NCBI GenBank assembly: GCA_020073385.1
Contig: JAIQFH010000014.1
Span: 62,001 to 126,000, forward strand
Reading direction: 5' to 3'
Length of the DNA stretch: 64,000 nucleotides
DNA from: Terriglobia bacterium
GTDB taxonomy: Bacteria > Acidobacteriota > Terriglobia > Terriglobales > Acidobacteriaceae
Shown: positions 25,642 through 34,853 of the stretch, piece by piece
How positions within the stretch are numbered: the first letter of the stretch is position 1
Layout: each line of letters begins with the position of its first letter
Program-made: the position numbers and the translations under genes
The notes under the pieces: generated by a model
Database searches by the model: none
The model's input: only the letters and a program-made list of their open reading frames with translations
Told to the model about the DNA's origin: nothing

Positions 25642-26651
25642 TGCCGGAATATCCGCACAATCGCAACCACATCTATCTGCAGGGCCAGGCAGATAGTCAA
25701 GCCTATGTCGGCCGCGGCGGCGGCCGGAAGCACCTACCGCCTGCGCGTAATCGCCAGGAGCACGCACAACGCCTTGCAGCGGAGTTAGCCCAGGCCCTTA
25801 CGTCGGCGCGCCAAGTCGCAAGCGTCAATGTGCAGCGCACACCCGATGCCACACCTGGGTACTACCTGGAGTTTGCTCTGAGCCCACAAAGCCGAGAATT
25901 CATTCAGAGTCTTGAGAACCGCCAACAAGGGATCGAGCTTCTTTCCGTCAAGACAAGCGATCCCGGGGGGGAGGTCTACGCCGCTGTGTTTGTTCCTTCC
26001 GGCGCCGAGAACTTTTTCCTCAAGCGAATTGAGGCCTATCGAACAGAAGACACGAAAAAGGGAAAGCCCAAAAACGAGGGACTTATCGCGAGCATCGATA
26101 ATGTCAGCCTAGCCACCGTACAGCAGATGTTCACCGATGCTCCCGACCGCTTCCCAGTCGAAGACGTCCCTGTCTGGTGGGAAGTCTGGTTGCGACAGTA
26201 CGCGTCCGAGCGCTTTATCCGTGCTGCAGCAGTTCTGGAAGTGCGAGTGAAGACGACAGAGCGGTTGACTTTTCCCGAGCGCGAAGTCGTTCTAGCGAAT
26301 GCGACAGTCAGCAGAATGGCGAGGCTGATGACCCATACCGACGCCATTGCAGAGCTACGAGTCGCGTCGGACACTCCGGCTATCTTTCTCGGATTTCGGA
26401 ACTTTGAGCAAGGTGAGTGGATACGCAACCTAGCCGAGCGGGTCCGACTCCCAAACGCCGACGCTCCAGCGGTCTGTATTCTCGACAGTGGCATTACCCA
26501 CACTCACCCACTTTTGGCGGCATCTCTTCGGTCAGGGGATGCTCACACCTATGACCCGACATGGGGAACAGGCGACAGCGCCGCGTGGCAAGGGCATGGG
26601 ACCGCGATGGCGGGGTGGCTCTGTACGGAGATCTCCAAAGTCGACTCTTAG
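25641..26651 (+). CDS. ietS: IetS-like subtilisin-family protease, 5' part (frameshifted)
   Basis: A 336-residue frame holding the N-terminal domain and the first two catalytic residues of an S8 serine protease: Asp in AVCILDSGITHTHPLL (about residue 280) and His in WQGHGTAMAG (about 318). After MAG the frame drifts into 11 meaningless residues and stops at 26651. The natural continuation (VALYGDLQSRLLDHGPVF) is in the -1 frame from the GTG at 26615. The N-terminal region has no signal peptide, as expected for a cytoplasmic defence or toxin protease. Either a mutation, a base missing from the assembly, or programmed slippage on GGGG would explain it. Confidence 0.75.
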   Translation: MPEYPHNRNHIYLQGQADSQAYVGRGGGRKHLPPARNRQEHAQRLAAELAQALTSARQVASVNVQRTPDATPGYYLEFALSPQSREFIQSLENRQQGIELLSVKTSDPGGEVYAAVFVPSGAENFFLKRIEAYRTEDTKKGKPKNEGLIASIDNVSLATVQQMFTDAPDRFPVEDVPVWWEVWLRQYASERFIRAAAVLEVRVKTTERLTFPEREVVLANATVSRMARLMTHTDAIAELRVASDTPAIFLGFRNFEQGEWIRNLAERVRLPNADAPAVCILDSGITHTHPLLAASLRSGDAHTYDPTWGTGDSAAWQGHGTAMAGWLCTEISKVDS

Positions 26652-28111
26652 ATCACGGCCCGGTTTTTCTCCAGCACCGACTTGAGTCTGTTAAGATGCT
26701 CAACCCATCAGGCATTCAGCACGATCCAATGTTGTATCGAGCCGTGACCCGAGAGTGCATCGCCCGGCCTGAAGTGCAAGCACCGAACCGGCGCCGCGCG
26801 ATCTGCATGGCGGTCACAAGTGATACTCCCGCACCTGGCGGACGGCCCTCGTCGTGGTCGGCTGCACTAGATGCTCTAGCCTATGGAGACGGGACTCATG
26901 GGCAATTGATCCTTGTCTCTGCCGGCAATATTGCGAGAGAAGACATCGACCCTAACCGTTACCCAGGCAGGAACGACGAACAGCCAGTCCAGAATCCGGC
27001 ACAAGCTTGGAACATCCTAACGGTGGGTTCCTACACTGAGAAAACCGCCATAACAGACGGTCAGTTCCGCGGCTGGAACCCAATAGCTCCTGCGGGCGAG
27101 ATCAGTCCTGCGAGTCGGACATCGGTTTTATGGCACCGGCAGTGGCCGGTGAAGCCGGACGTCCTTAGCGAGGGCGGAAATTGGGCCTCTGACGGAGACA
27201 GCATCGATTCCCCGGATGACTTGGCGTTGCTCACAACTGATCATCGGCCTACGGTTCAGCAATTCACCACCCTCCGCGATACCAGTGCGGCTACCGCAGC
27301 GGTTGCCGAGATCACGGGCAAGATGTTGGCAGCACGACCTGATCTTTGGCCAGAAAGCATTCGTGCGCTTGTCGTCCACTCAGCAAGATGGACACCCTCC
27401 ATGCGTAGCAGAATGGATGCTGCCAATACGCAGGCACAAAAGGTCGCAGTGCTGAGGAGGTATGGGTATGGTGTTGCAGATCACACTCGCGCCCTTCTCA
27501 GCTCGATAAACGATGTCACACTAGTAGCGCAAGACCACCTTAGGCCATTCAAGCGCGGCGACGCAGGAAACATAGTTGGCCATCAAATGAATCTTCATGG
27601 GCTGCCTTGGCCTCGAGCAGAGCTTCAAGCACTCGGCGCCGCTAAAGTCGAGGTTAGGGTGACTCTTTCTTACTATGTAGAACCGAATCCGGGTGAACGT
27701 GGCTGGATCCGCCGTTACCGATATGCTTCGCACGGACTACGCTTCGCGATGAAGCGAAGCCTCGAGAGCCTCGACGCCTTTCGCGCTCGGATAAATAGGG
27801 CGGTTCAACTCGAGGAACAAGACATCGCGACGGACGCAGGCCCCGACAACTGGCTTATCGGAAGTCCGCGAAATGTCGGCTCACTTCATTCAGATTACCT
27901 ATGGAGTCCTACGGCTGCCGAGCTTGCGGATCGCGACGCGATTGCGGTCTATCCCGTGACAGGGTGGTGGAAGGAAAAGCCCTATCTTCGAGGCTACGAA
28001 CGCGACGCGCGATATTGCTTAGTGGTTTCCATCAATGCCACTGCCTCGGAGATAGACATCTACACGCCCATAGCGGTCCAGGTTGGTATACCCGTTGAGA
28101 TCACGTCGTAG
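26561..28111 (+). CDS. ietS: IetS-like subtilisin-family protease, 3' part (frameshifted)
   Basis: This frame becomes protease-like at the GTG at 26615. From there 498 residues complete the S8 domain: LILVSAGN (oxyanion-hole Asn) and the nucleophile Ser in RDTSAATAAVAEITGK. A long C-terminal beta-rich region follows, including VEVRVTLSYYVEPNPGERGW. Joined to the 5' part it gives about 823 residues. Asp and His are in the other fragment, so without frameshifting no active enzyme can form. A hairpin (28157-28180) lies 45 bp after the stop. Confidence 0.72.
   Translation: MGNRRQRRVARAWDRDGGVALYGDLQSRLLDHGPVFLQHRLESVKMLNPSGIQHDPMLYRAVTRECIARPEVQAPNRRRAICMAVTSDTPAPGGRPSSWSAALDALAYGDGTHGQLILVSAGNIAREDIDPNRYPGRNDEQPVQNPAQAWNILTVGSYTEKTAITDGQFRGWNPIAPAGEISPASRTSVLWHRQWPVKPDVLSEGGNWASDGDSIDSPDDLALLTTDHRPTVQQFTTLRDTSAATAAVAEITGKMLAARPDLWPESIRALVVHSARWTPSMRSRMDAANTQAQKVAVLRRYGYGVADHTRALLSSINDVTLVAQDHLRPFKRGDAGNIVGHQMNLHGLPWPRAELQALGAAKVEVRVTLSYYVEPNPGERGWIRRYRYASHGLRFAMKRSLESLDAFRARINRAVQLEEQDIATDAGPDNWLIGSPRNVGSLHSDYLWSPTAAELADRDAIAVYPVTGWWKEKPYLRGYERDARYCLVVSINATASEIDIYTPIAVQVGIPVEITS
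26610..26617 (+). other. frameshift site in ietS
   Basis: Sequence GCG-GGG-TGG with a run of four G at 26612-26615. One extra G would read M-A-G-V-A-L-Y straight through. A -1 slip of the glycine codon GGG (26613-26615 to 26612-26614) gives the same result, because the slipped codon is again GGG. Confidence 0.75.
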
Positions 28112-28156
28112 CCGCCTTTAGGAGAATCTGGGAATCACGAGCGACGTCCAACATAA

Positions 28157-28180
28157 AAGGCACGGCCGAAGCCGCGCCTT
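28157..28180 (+). terminator. hairpin after ietS, possible terminator
   Basis: AAGGC-a-CGGC-CGAA-GCCG-c-GCCTT, followed by CTATTTCTTC. The stem is strong but the T-run is poor. It lies between ietS and the convergent rpoD. Confidence 0.45.
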
Positions 28181-28228
28181 CTATTTCTTCAGTTTTCTCT
28201 GTGACTCCGTGCCTCTGTGGTGAAAACA

Positions 28229-28257
28229 CGGACGGCCGAAGGCGGCCGTCCCCACAT
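28229..28257 (-). repeat. family A palindromic repeat (copy 4)
   Basis: Core GGACGGCCG-N4-CGGCCGTCC at 28230-28251. It ends about 10 bp before the rpoD stop (28266), so it directly follows rpoD in sense orientation. Confidence 0.75.
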
Positions 28258-28265
28258 ATGTAGTG

Positions 28266-29960
<1,695 letters not shown>

Positions 29961-30044
29961 AAGGTGTCCTCTGAAAACTCAATTTCATTCACGCCGGGTG
30001 CGTGTGGTACATTCCGGATAGGTGGGAATTTGGGTCCAGCGGGA

Positions 30045-30062
30045 TTGTGCCAGCTGGCACAA
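30045..30062. promoter_or_regulatory. perfect 18-bp palindrome between dnaG and rpoD
   Basis: TTGTGCCAGCTGGCACAA is its own reverse complement. It lies 85 bp upstream of the rpoD start in the 249-bp dnaG-rpoD gap, a good place for an operator. It fits no site I can name: the TGGCAC half resembles a sigma-54 -24 box, but no GC follows at -12. Confidence 0.45.
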
Positions 30063-30209
30063 ACTTACAGAGTTTAGCACCTCCGGAGCCCTCTGTCTAT
30101 CGAGCGCCCTCTGCATTCCCTCTCTCGCGCCTATCCCGCAATCCGCTTAAATACTTAGATGGCAGCCGAAGCTGTTTTGTTTCAAGCAGTTTTCGCGTCT
30201 TGAAGGTCG

Positions 30210-32276
30210 CTAGGAGGCCTTTTTGCCTTCTTCCGGCTGGCTGGGGTCGCGCAGAGCCCGGCTGATGCGCTCCAGTTCGGCCAAAAGCTGCCGCAGGCGG
30301 TCTTTATCGGCTGCCAAACCCGGCTTCTTGAGCTCCCGCTGCACCTCTTCCTGGCGGCGGCGCAGATGGACGCGGCGCAGGGCGCGGACGGCAGCCTCCA
30401 GGATTTCGGCGGTCAGGTCCTCTTCTTCTTTCAACAGGATGGCGGCCAGCATCCGGCGATCGGATTCGGACGCCGGGATCTCGAGGACGTCCGGGACATC
30501 TGAACCAGCATTCAGCAGGCTTTCGGCGAGGGCCTCCGTGGCCAGGCCAAGGTGCAGGCCTTCATTCAGAAGGATGAACTGGGCTTGGCGGGCGGGATCG
30601 AATTCCTCTTCGGCACCGTCGCGCGTGGAAACATGCTCTTGTGCGGTCTGAATCTGGCGAGCCGAGGCCAGAGCGCGGATTAAAACCTTCTCGGCCTCGG
30701 TCACCTGAGCTTCGGCAGGAGCTTTCACCGCGGACGTGGAGCGAGTACTGGCGGCGTGACGGAGTTCCTGCCGCAGGACGGCGGAGTCGACCTGGAGTTT
30801 TTGCGCGATTTCCTGCGCGAGTTCATCGCGCATGATGCGGCTGGGGACGCGCTGGATGTGCGGCAGGAGATAGTTCACCGCTTTGTGTTTTCCCTCGGCG
30901 CTGCGGATGGGGAACTGCGTGCGCGCGCGCTCGATCAGGTAGTCAAAGTATTTTTGCGAGTGGCGCAAGGCCTCGCCGTAAGCGTCTTTACCTTTGCGGC
31001 GGATGTAGAGGTCGGGATCGAATCCCTGCTCGAGGGTCAGGACTTTGATCTGGAATTCTTCTTCGATGAGCAGGCCAAGGGTACGCTCGGTGGCCTTTGC
31101 CCCGGCGGTGTCGGGATCGAAGTTCACAACGACGTTCTTGCTGAAGCGCCCGAGCAGCTTGGCTTGCAGCTCGGTAAAGGCGGTGCCGGAGCTGGCGATG
31201 ACGTTTTGGAATCCGGCGGCGAAGACGGAGATGCAATCCATCTGGCCTTCGACGAGGATGGCGTAGTCAAATTTCTTGATCCATTCCTTGGCGAGGTCGA
31301 GGTTGAAGAGCACTTTGCTCTTGGAGTAGATCGGAGTCTCGGGAGAATTCAGATATTTTGGCCCGGACTTTTCGTCGGTGGCGAGAGTGCGACCGGTGAA
31401 GGCGATGACCTTTCCCGCGTCGCTGGCGATGGGGAACATCACGCGGTTGCGGAATTTGGAGTACATGGCAGAGCGGGCGTCAGGCGTCGGGCGTCGGGCG
31501 TCAGGCGTCAATTCCGTCGTTGGCCCGCGGTCCTCAGTAGTCGGCCCCTCTAGCGCACCTTCATCCCGAACGGAGGTGGGACGCTGCTTCTCAGGCGTCC
31601 CGCCGGAGTCGAGAAACGTTGCGTCTCGTGGAGCACCGGCCTGTTGGGGGATAGTTCCACTCTCTGCCTGACGCCCGACGCCTGACGCCTGACGCCCGTC
31701 GTCCTGCTTCCACGAAAAGAGACCGCTTTCCCGCAAGACTTCTTCGGTGAATTCGCTCTTGAGGCGGTCGCGCAGAAGGAAGCCGGAGTCGGGAGCGTAG
31801 CCGATGCGGAATTTCGCAATCATCTCATCGTTCAGGCCGCGGCCGAGCAGATATTCGCGGGCGCGGGCACCTTCGGGACGGCGCAGGCATTCCTGAAAGA
31901 AAGCGACGGCGCGCTCGTGAACATCGAGCAACTGCCCGCGCAGGCGGGCTTCTTTGGCTTCGCCGGGCGTGGAATAGCTTGCCTTGGGGAGAGGGATGCC
32001 CAGCTTTTGCGCGACCAGGCGGACGGATTCCGGGAAGGTGATGTTCTCGATTTTCTGGACGAAGCTGAAGACGTCCCCGGAGACGCCGCAGCCGAAGCAG
32101 TGATAGAACTGGCGCGTAGCGTGGACCGAGAACGACGGCGTTTTCTCGCCATGAAACGGGCAGAGCCCGGAGTAGTTCTGGGCGCCAGCCTTCTTCAGCT
32201 TGACGTAGTCGCCGATGATGCGGACGATATCCGCCTGCTGCTTGACCGTGTACGCGAAATCGCCCGGGTTCGCCAT
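30210..32276 (-). CDS. dnaG: DNA primase DnaG with repeat-derived insertion
   Basis: A 688-residue primase that lays RNA primers at the replication fork. The CHC2 zinc finger (LCPFHGEKTPSF with HCFGCGVSG) is at residues 38-65, the RNA polymerase core next, TOPRIM around 320-400 (AILVEGQMD), and the helicase-interacting helices at the C-terminus. It is about 80 residues longer than usual. Residues about 193-268, between LFSWKQDDGR and AMYSKFRNRVMFP, are encoded by an inverted-repeat element at 31473-31700 and have no primase-like sequence. The frame is intact, so the protein probably tolerates the insert in a linker of the core domain. Confidence 0.94.
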   Translation of the reverse strand: MANPGDFAYTVKQQADIVRIIGDYVKLKKAGAQNYSGLCPFHGEKTPSFSVHATRQFYHCFGCGVSGDVFSFVQKIENITFPESVRLVAQKLGIPLPKASYSTPGEAKEARLRGQLLDVHERAVAFFQECLRRPEGARAREYLLGRGLNDEMIAKFRIGYAPDSGFLLRDRLKSEFTEEVLRESGLFSWKQDDGRQASGVGRQAESGTIPQQAGAPRDATFLDSGGTPEKQRPTSVRDEGALEGPTTEDRGPTTELTPDARRPTPDARSAMYSKFRNRVMFPIASDAGKVIAFTGRTLATDEKSGPKYLNSPETPIYSKSKVLFNLDLAKEWIKKFDYAILVEGQMDCISVFAAGFQNVIASSGTAFTELQAKLLGRFSKNVVVNFDPDTAGAKATERTLGLLIEEEFQIKVLTLEQGFDPDLYIRRKGKDAYGEALRHSQKYFDYLIERARTQFPIRSAEGKHKAVNYLLPHIQRVPSRIMRDELAQEIAQKLQVDSAVLRQELRHAASTRSTSAVKAPAEAQVTEAEKVLIRALASARQIQTAQEHVSTRDGAEEEFDPARQAQFILLNEGLHLGLATEALAESLLNAGSDVPDVLEIPASESDRRMLAAILLKEEEDLTAEILEAAVRALRRVHLRRRQEEVQRELKKPGLAADKDRLRQLLAELERISRALRDPSQPEEGKKAS
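31473..31700. repeat. inverted-repeat element inserted in dnaG
   Basis: Left arm 31475-31510 is built of GGGCGTC/AGGCGTC units. Right arm 31665-31700 is its near-perfect reverse complement (GACGCC units). The 155 bp between them hold further short repeats. The whole is a multiple of three and open in the dnaG frame. Confidence 0.75.
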
Positions 32277-32433
32277 CGCGAGACAGAATTCTCCTGTGGA
32301 ATTGTCAGCTAGAAAGCCGCTCAGTTGAATATAGCGGACGTCAAATGTTGTGGAGAAGCTGTGGGAAACGAGCGTTATCGGTTGAGCGTTATGGAAAAGC
32401 AGCCATCACGGCCATTCGGGATACCCGTCGGTC

Positions 32434-32523
32434 TCAGTCGGGATCGGGCATTTCCGATTTCACAATGCGAATCAGATGATCGTGGAAGATTGCCAGGCCG
32501 TCGGCCAGTTTGACTTCACTGTC
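32434..32523 (-). other. likely original 3' end of the TPR gene in another frame
   Basis: Read in the frame shifted relative to the TPR gene, the minus strand gives DSEVKLADGLAIFHDHLIR and continues to a TGA at 32434-32436. This is far more protein-like than the tail in frame (NWPTAWQSSTII). One missing base near 32523-32526 would join them. Confidence 0.5.
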
Positions 32524-33176
32524 AAGAGCGCGTGCTGGTCCGCACTTGCGTCTTTGGGCAGGAGCTGAATGCGGAGTCCGGCGAGTCCAATCGCGACGAG
32601 CAGCTCAGCACTGGATAGTTTGTGTTCTGCGAAGGGCGCATAAGCTTTCAACGCGTCTGAAAACCTTCCCAATCGCGTCAGCAGCATGGCTTCGTGATAA
32701 CGCAAGATCTGCTCGTTGTGGGCATCACTGACTACGCCAGAGGCAATGCCCTTGCGTATGTCCGCGAGCGATTGGGGGTAATCGCCCGTTTCAAATTCGC
32801 ACAGTCCGCGCAGGGCCAGTGCTTGCGCCGATGCGGGATTCAAAGTGAGGAGGTGTGAAAAAGCGTCAAGTGCGGATGCATACGCTCCAGATCCGTATTG
32901 CTGCAATCCGAGAGACCACCATCCCTCCTCCCATTTAGCGTTGAGTTGCAGGGCTCGTGAGTAAAGTTCGATAGACTGCGGAACATCATCGACATCGCGG
33001 GCCGCAGCCGCCTCGGCGGCGACCTCCTCGAAACTCGACGAGCCATCTTGGGCGGCCAGATGGCCGAATGGAAAGAAGGCAAGAAGCAGAAGTAAGGACA
33101 CGCATGCCTCAATCCAGCGCTTACGGGTGTGGTGGAAGGGTTGCGTCACAACGGCAACGGCAATATTAACACTCAC
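32472..33176 (-). CDS. TPR-repeat protein, probably frameshifted at its end
   Basis: A 234-residue exported protein: signal or membrane segment (CVSLLLLLAFFPFGHLAAQ), then tetratricopeptide-like helices from about residue 65 (SIELYSRALQLNAKWEEGWWSLG, ALDAFSHLLTLNPASAQALALRGL). TPRs mediate protein contacts; no partner is evident. The start codon is a GTG at 33176. The last dozen residues look wrong and a better continuation exists in another frame (32434-32523), suggesting a recent one-base loss. Alternatively the short end is genuine. Confidence 0.72.
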   Translation of the reverse strand: MSVNIAVAVVTQPFHHTRKRWIEACVSLLLLLAFFPFGHLAAQDGSSSFEEVAAEAAAARDVDDVPQSIELYSRALQLNAKWEEGWWSLGLQQYGSGAYASALDAFSHLLTLNPASAQALALRGLCEFETGDYPQSLADIRKGIASGVVSDAHNEQILRYHEAMLLTRLGRFSDALKAYAPFAEHKLSSAELLVAIGLAGLRIQLLPKDASADQHALLTVKSNWPTAWQSSTII

Positions 33177-33250
33177 ATTTATGGCCCGTGGTTGACGGAT
33201 TGAATAAGGGTAGATATCCGATTCATTTCATTGATATCGAAAATCTTCAA

Positions 33251-33784
33251 TTAATTAGGCTCTGAATGGCCGCCTGGCTGCGCATGTAGCACCAAAGAAG
33301 CGAGTTCGATAGCTCGTCGGCGCGGAATCCCTCTCGCCTGCTCGATTGCTAGCATATGATCGCTTTCCTCGACCACCAAAAGTGGACGTGTACCTATTGG
33401 TTGAAGGAGAATCCGTACTTTCAAGTTCAGCGTCTCTGGGTATTCCGCCAGCGAATTGGCGAGTCGGCCCTTAAATGGACCGCGAGACTTCTCTCTTCCA
33501 TCAATTTCCCAGCAATCTTCTATTTCATCGAAGACTTCCTGACGGACCGAAGCCCACAATCCCCATAGGAAGACTTCATCCGAACCCACAATCGGTATCT
33601 CCAGACATCCTCGAATGAAGAACCACTTCTGATCGATGATGTATTGATCGGAACCCCGGATGCAGCGCGCATCACGCTCCTCTCGATTCATGTTTGCGTA
33701 CATATCCGGGGAGTCTGCGGCGAAGCTCATTTCCAGGGTTTCGTGCACTATGCCGCACGTCGCGCATTTGAAGCTCTCGGCCAT
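33251..33784 (-). CDS. DUF2199 domain protein
   Basis: About 177 residues from the ATG at 33784 (MAESFKCATC). DUF2199 hallmarks are an N-terminal CATCGIVHETLEMSFAAD with the Cys pair, RCIRGSDQYIID, the strongly conserved FFIRGCLEIPIVGSDE and FLWGLWASV. The function of the family is unknown. It is monocistronic, and a family B repeat lies just upstream of its start. Confidence 0.85.
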   Translation of the reverse strand: MAESFKCATCGIVHETLEMSFAADSPDMYANMNREERDARCIRGSDQYIIDQKWFFIRGCLEIPIVGSDEVFLWGLWASVRQEVFDEIEDCWEIDGREKSRGPFKGRLANSLAEYPETLNLKVRILLQPIGTRPLLVVEESDHMLAIEQARGIPRRRAIELASLVLHAQPGGHSEPN

Positions 33785-33807
33785 CTTGTTGTGATGCTTC
33801 ACGCCGA

Positions 33808-33872
33808 CTGGGGCTGAAGCCCGGTTTCATCTCGATCCGACTAACGCGGCCCTTGAAGGGCCGCTCTTCCAC
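33808..33872. repeat. family B palindromic repeat
   Basis: GGGGCTGAAGCCC, then CGCGGCCCTTGAAGGGCCG, ending CTCTTCCAC. Reverse orientation relative to 13851-13915. Confidence 0.7.
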
Positions 33873-34003
33873 CTTGCTCGCCGTGGGCCTCTCGCTCACA
33901 TCTAAGCAACGCAGCCGGTCCTGGTTACAAACTATCAGGATAGCGACCGATCGCCTCAACTCACAGAGGATTTTGCCGATGGAGTGACAGAGAACTCTCT
34001 GCC

Positions 34004-34762
34004 ATGTCCAACGTTGACCAATACGCCGCCTCCACGGTCGAGAAGTATCACGTCGCCGCCGACACCGAGTCGACCTCGCATCGGGCGGCCGACGAAATGA
34101 TCCCGCTGATCAAGCAGTGGGGCAAGCAATATCTGCAGGGGATTACGCTCTCGGGGGCCTACGCGAAAAATACAGCGGTCTCGCTCTGCGCAGACGTGGA
34201 CGTGCTGATCGCGCTCAAGCCGGTGCCGGACAAGGAGATGAAGAACATCTTCTGGAGCCTGTTCGAATTTCTCTCGGACCACGATGTGTCGGCGCAGACG
34301 CGGACGGTATCGATTCAGGTTAAAGCTCTTGGCATGAAAGTAGACCTGATCCCGGCGTACCGCAGTCGCGGTAGCGGCGTCATACTTTTCAACAAGAAGA
34401 CTGGACTGGAGGTCCACACCGACCTCACGCAGCACGTCCATCTGGTGGGGAATTCGGGACGACAGCAGGAGATCTGCGCTCTGAAGATCTGGCGCGAGCG
34501 CAACAAACTCGACTTCCCTTCGTTTTACCTGGAGCTCATGGTTTTGAAAGCGCTGGAACCGGAGCCCTTCGGCGCGTTAACGCACAACGTAGCTGCGGTG
34601 CTTCGTTACATTGGCAACCGCTTCGATCAGGTCGAAGTGCGTGATCCAGCGAATGAGAACAATGTGGTCTCCAACGATCTTTCGGCCAAGGAAAGGAAGG
34701 CCATTGCGAAAGCCGCGCGGGACGCGCTGTATGACGAGAATTGGAAGAAGATTCTGTGGTAG
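34004..34762 (+). CDS. orphan CD-NTase/OAS-like nucleotidyltransferase
   Basis: A 252-residue protein of the OAS/cGAS-like (SMODS-type) nucleotidyltransferase family. The active site reads LSGAYAKNTAVSLCADVDVLI: the usual G-S is G-A here, but both catalytic Asp (DVD) are present. The third is in MKVDLIPAYR (about residue 112). The C-terminal half has the helical core with VLRYIGNRFD and a D-P-A-N-E-N-N-V block as in OAS-type enzymes. Such enzymes make cyclic or linear oligonucleotide signals in CBASS defence, but no effector, Cap2/Cap3 or phosphodiesterase is adjacent. The Gly-Ser change may also alter activity. Confidence 0.75.
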   Translation: MSNVDQYAASTVEKYHVAADTESTSHRAADEMIPLIKQWGKQYLQGITLSGAYAKNTAVSLCADVDVLIALKPVPDKEMKNIFWSLFEFLSDHDVSAQTRTVSIQVKALGMKVDLIPAYRSRGSGVILFNKKTGLEVHTDLTQHVHLVGNSGRQQEICALKIWRERNKLDFPSFYLELMVLKALEPEPFGALTHNVAAVLRYIGNRFDQVEVRDPANENNVVSNDLSAKERKAIAKAARDALYDENWKKILW

Positions 34763-34764
34763 GG

Positions 34765-34853
34765 GAGACGGGACAAGCTACGTCTCTGTATGCCATCGCA
34801 GCTTGTGGCGCCGGCAAAGAGGTTGCAAGCAACGTCTCTACGAAGCGATTGGG
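34765..34853. repeat. GCAACGTCTCTACG-type repeat
   Basis: GAGACGGGACAAGC-TACGTCTC and AGAGGTTGCAAGC-AACGTCTCTACG: imperfect hairpins also found at 45605-45727. It fills the gap between the nucleotidyltransferase and the convergent mutS2. Confidence 0.55.

Noticed and set aside
30045-30062. Sigma-54 promoter
   Set aside because: TGGCAC is present but the -12 GC element is missing at the right distance on either strand.
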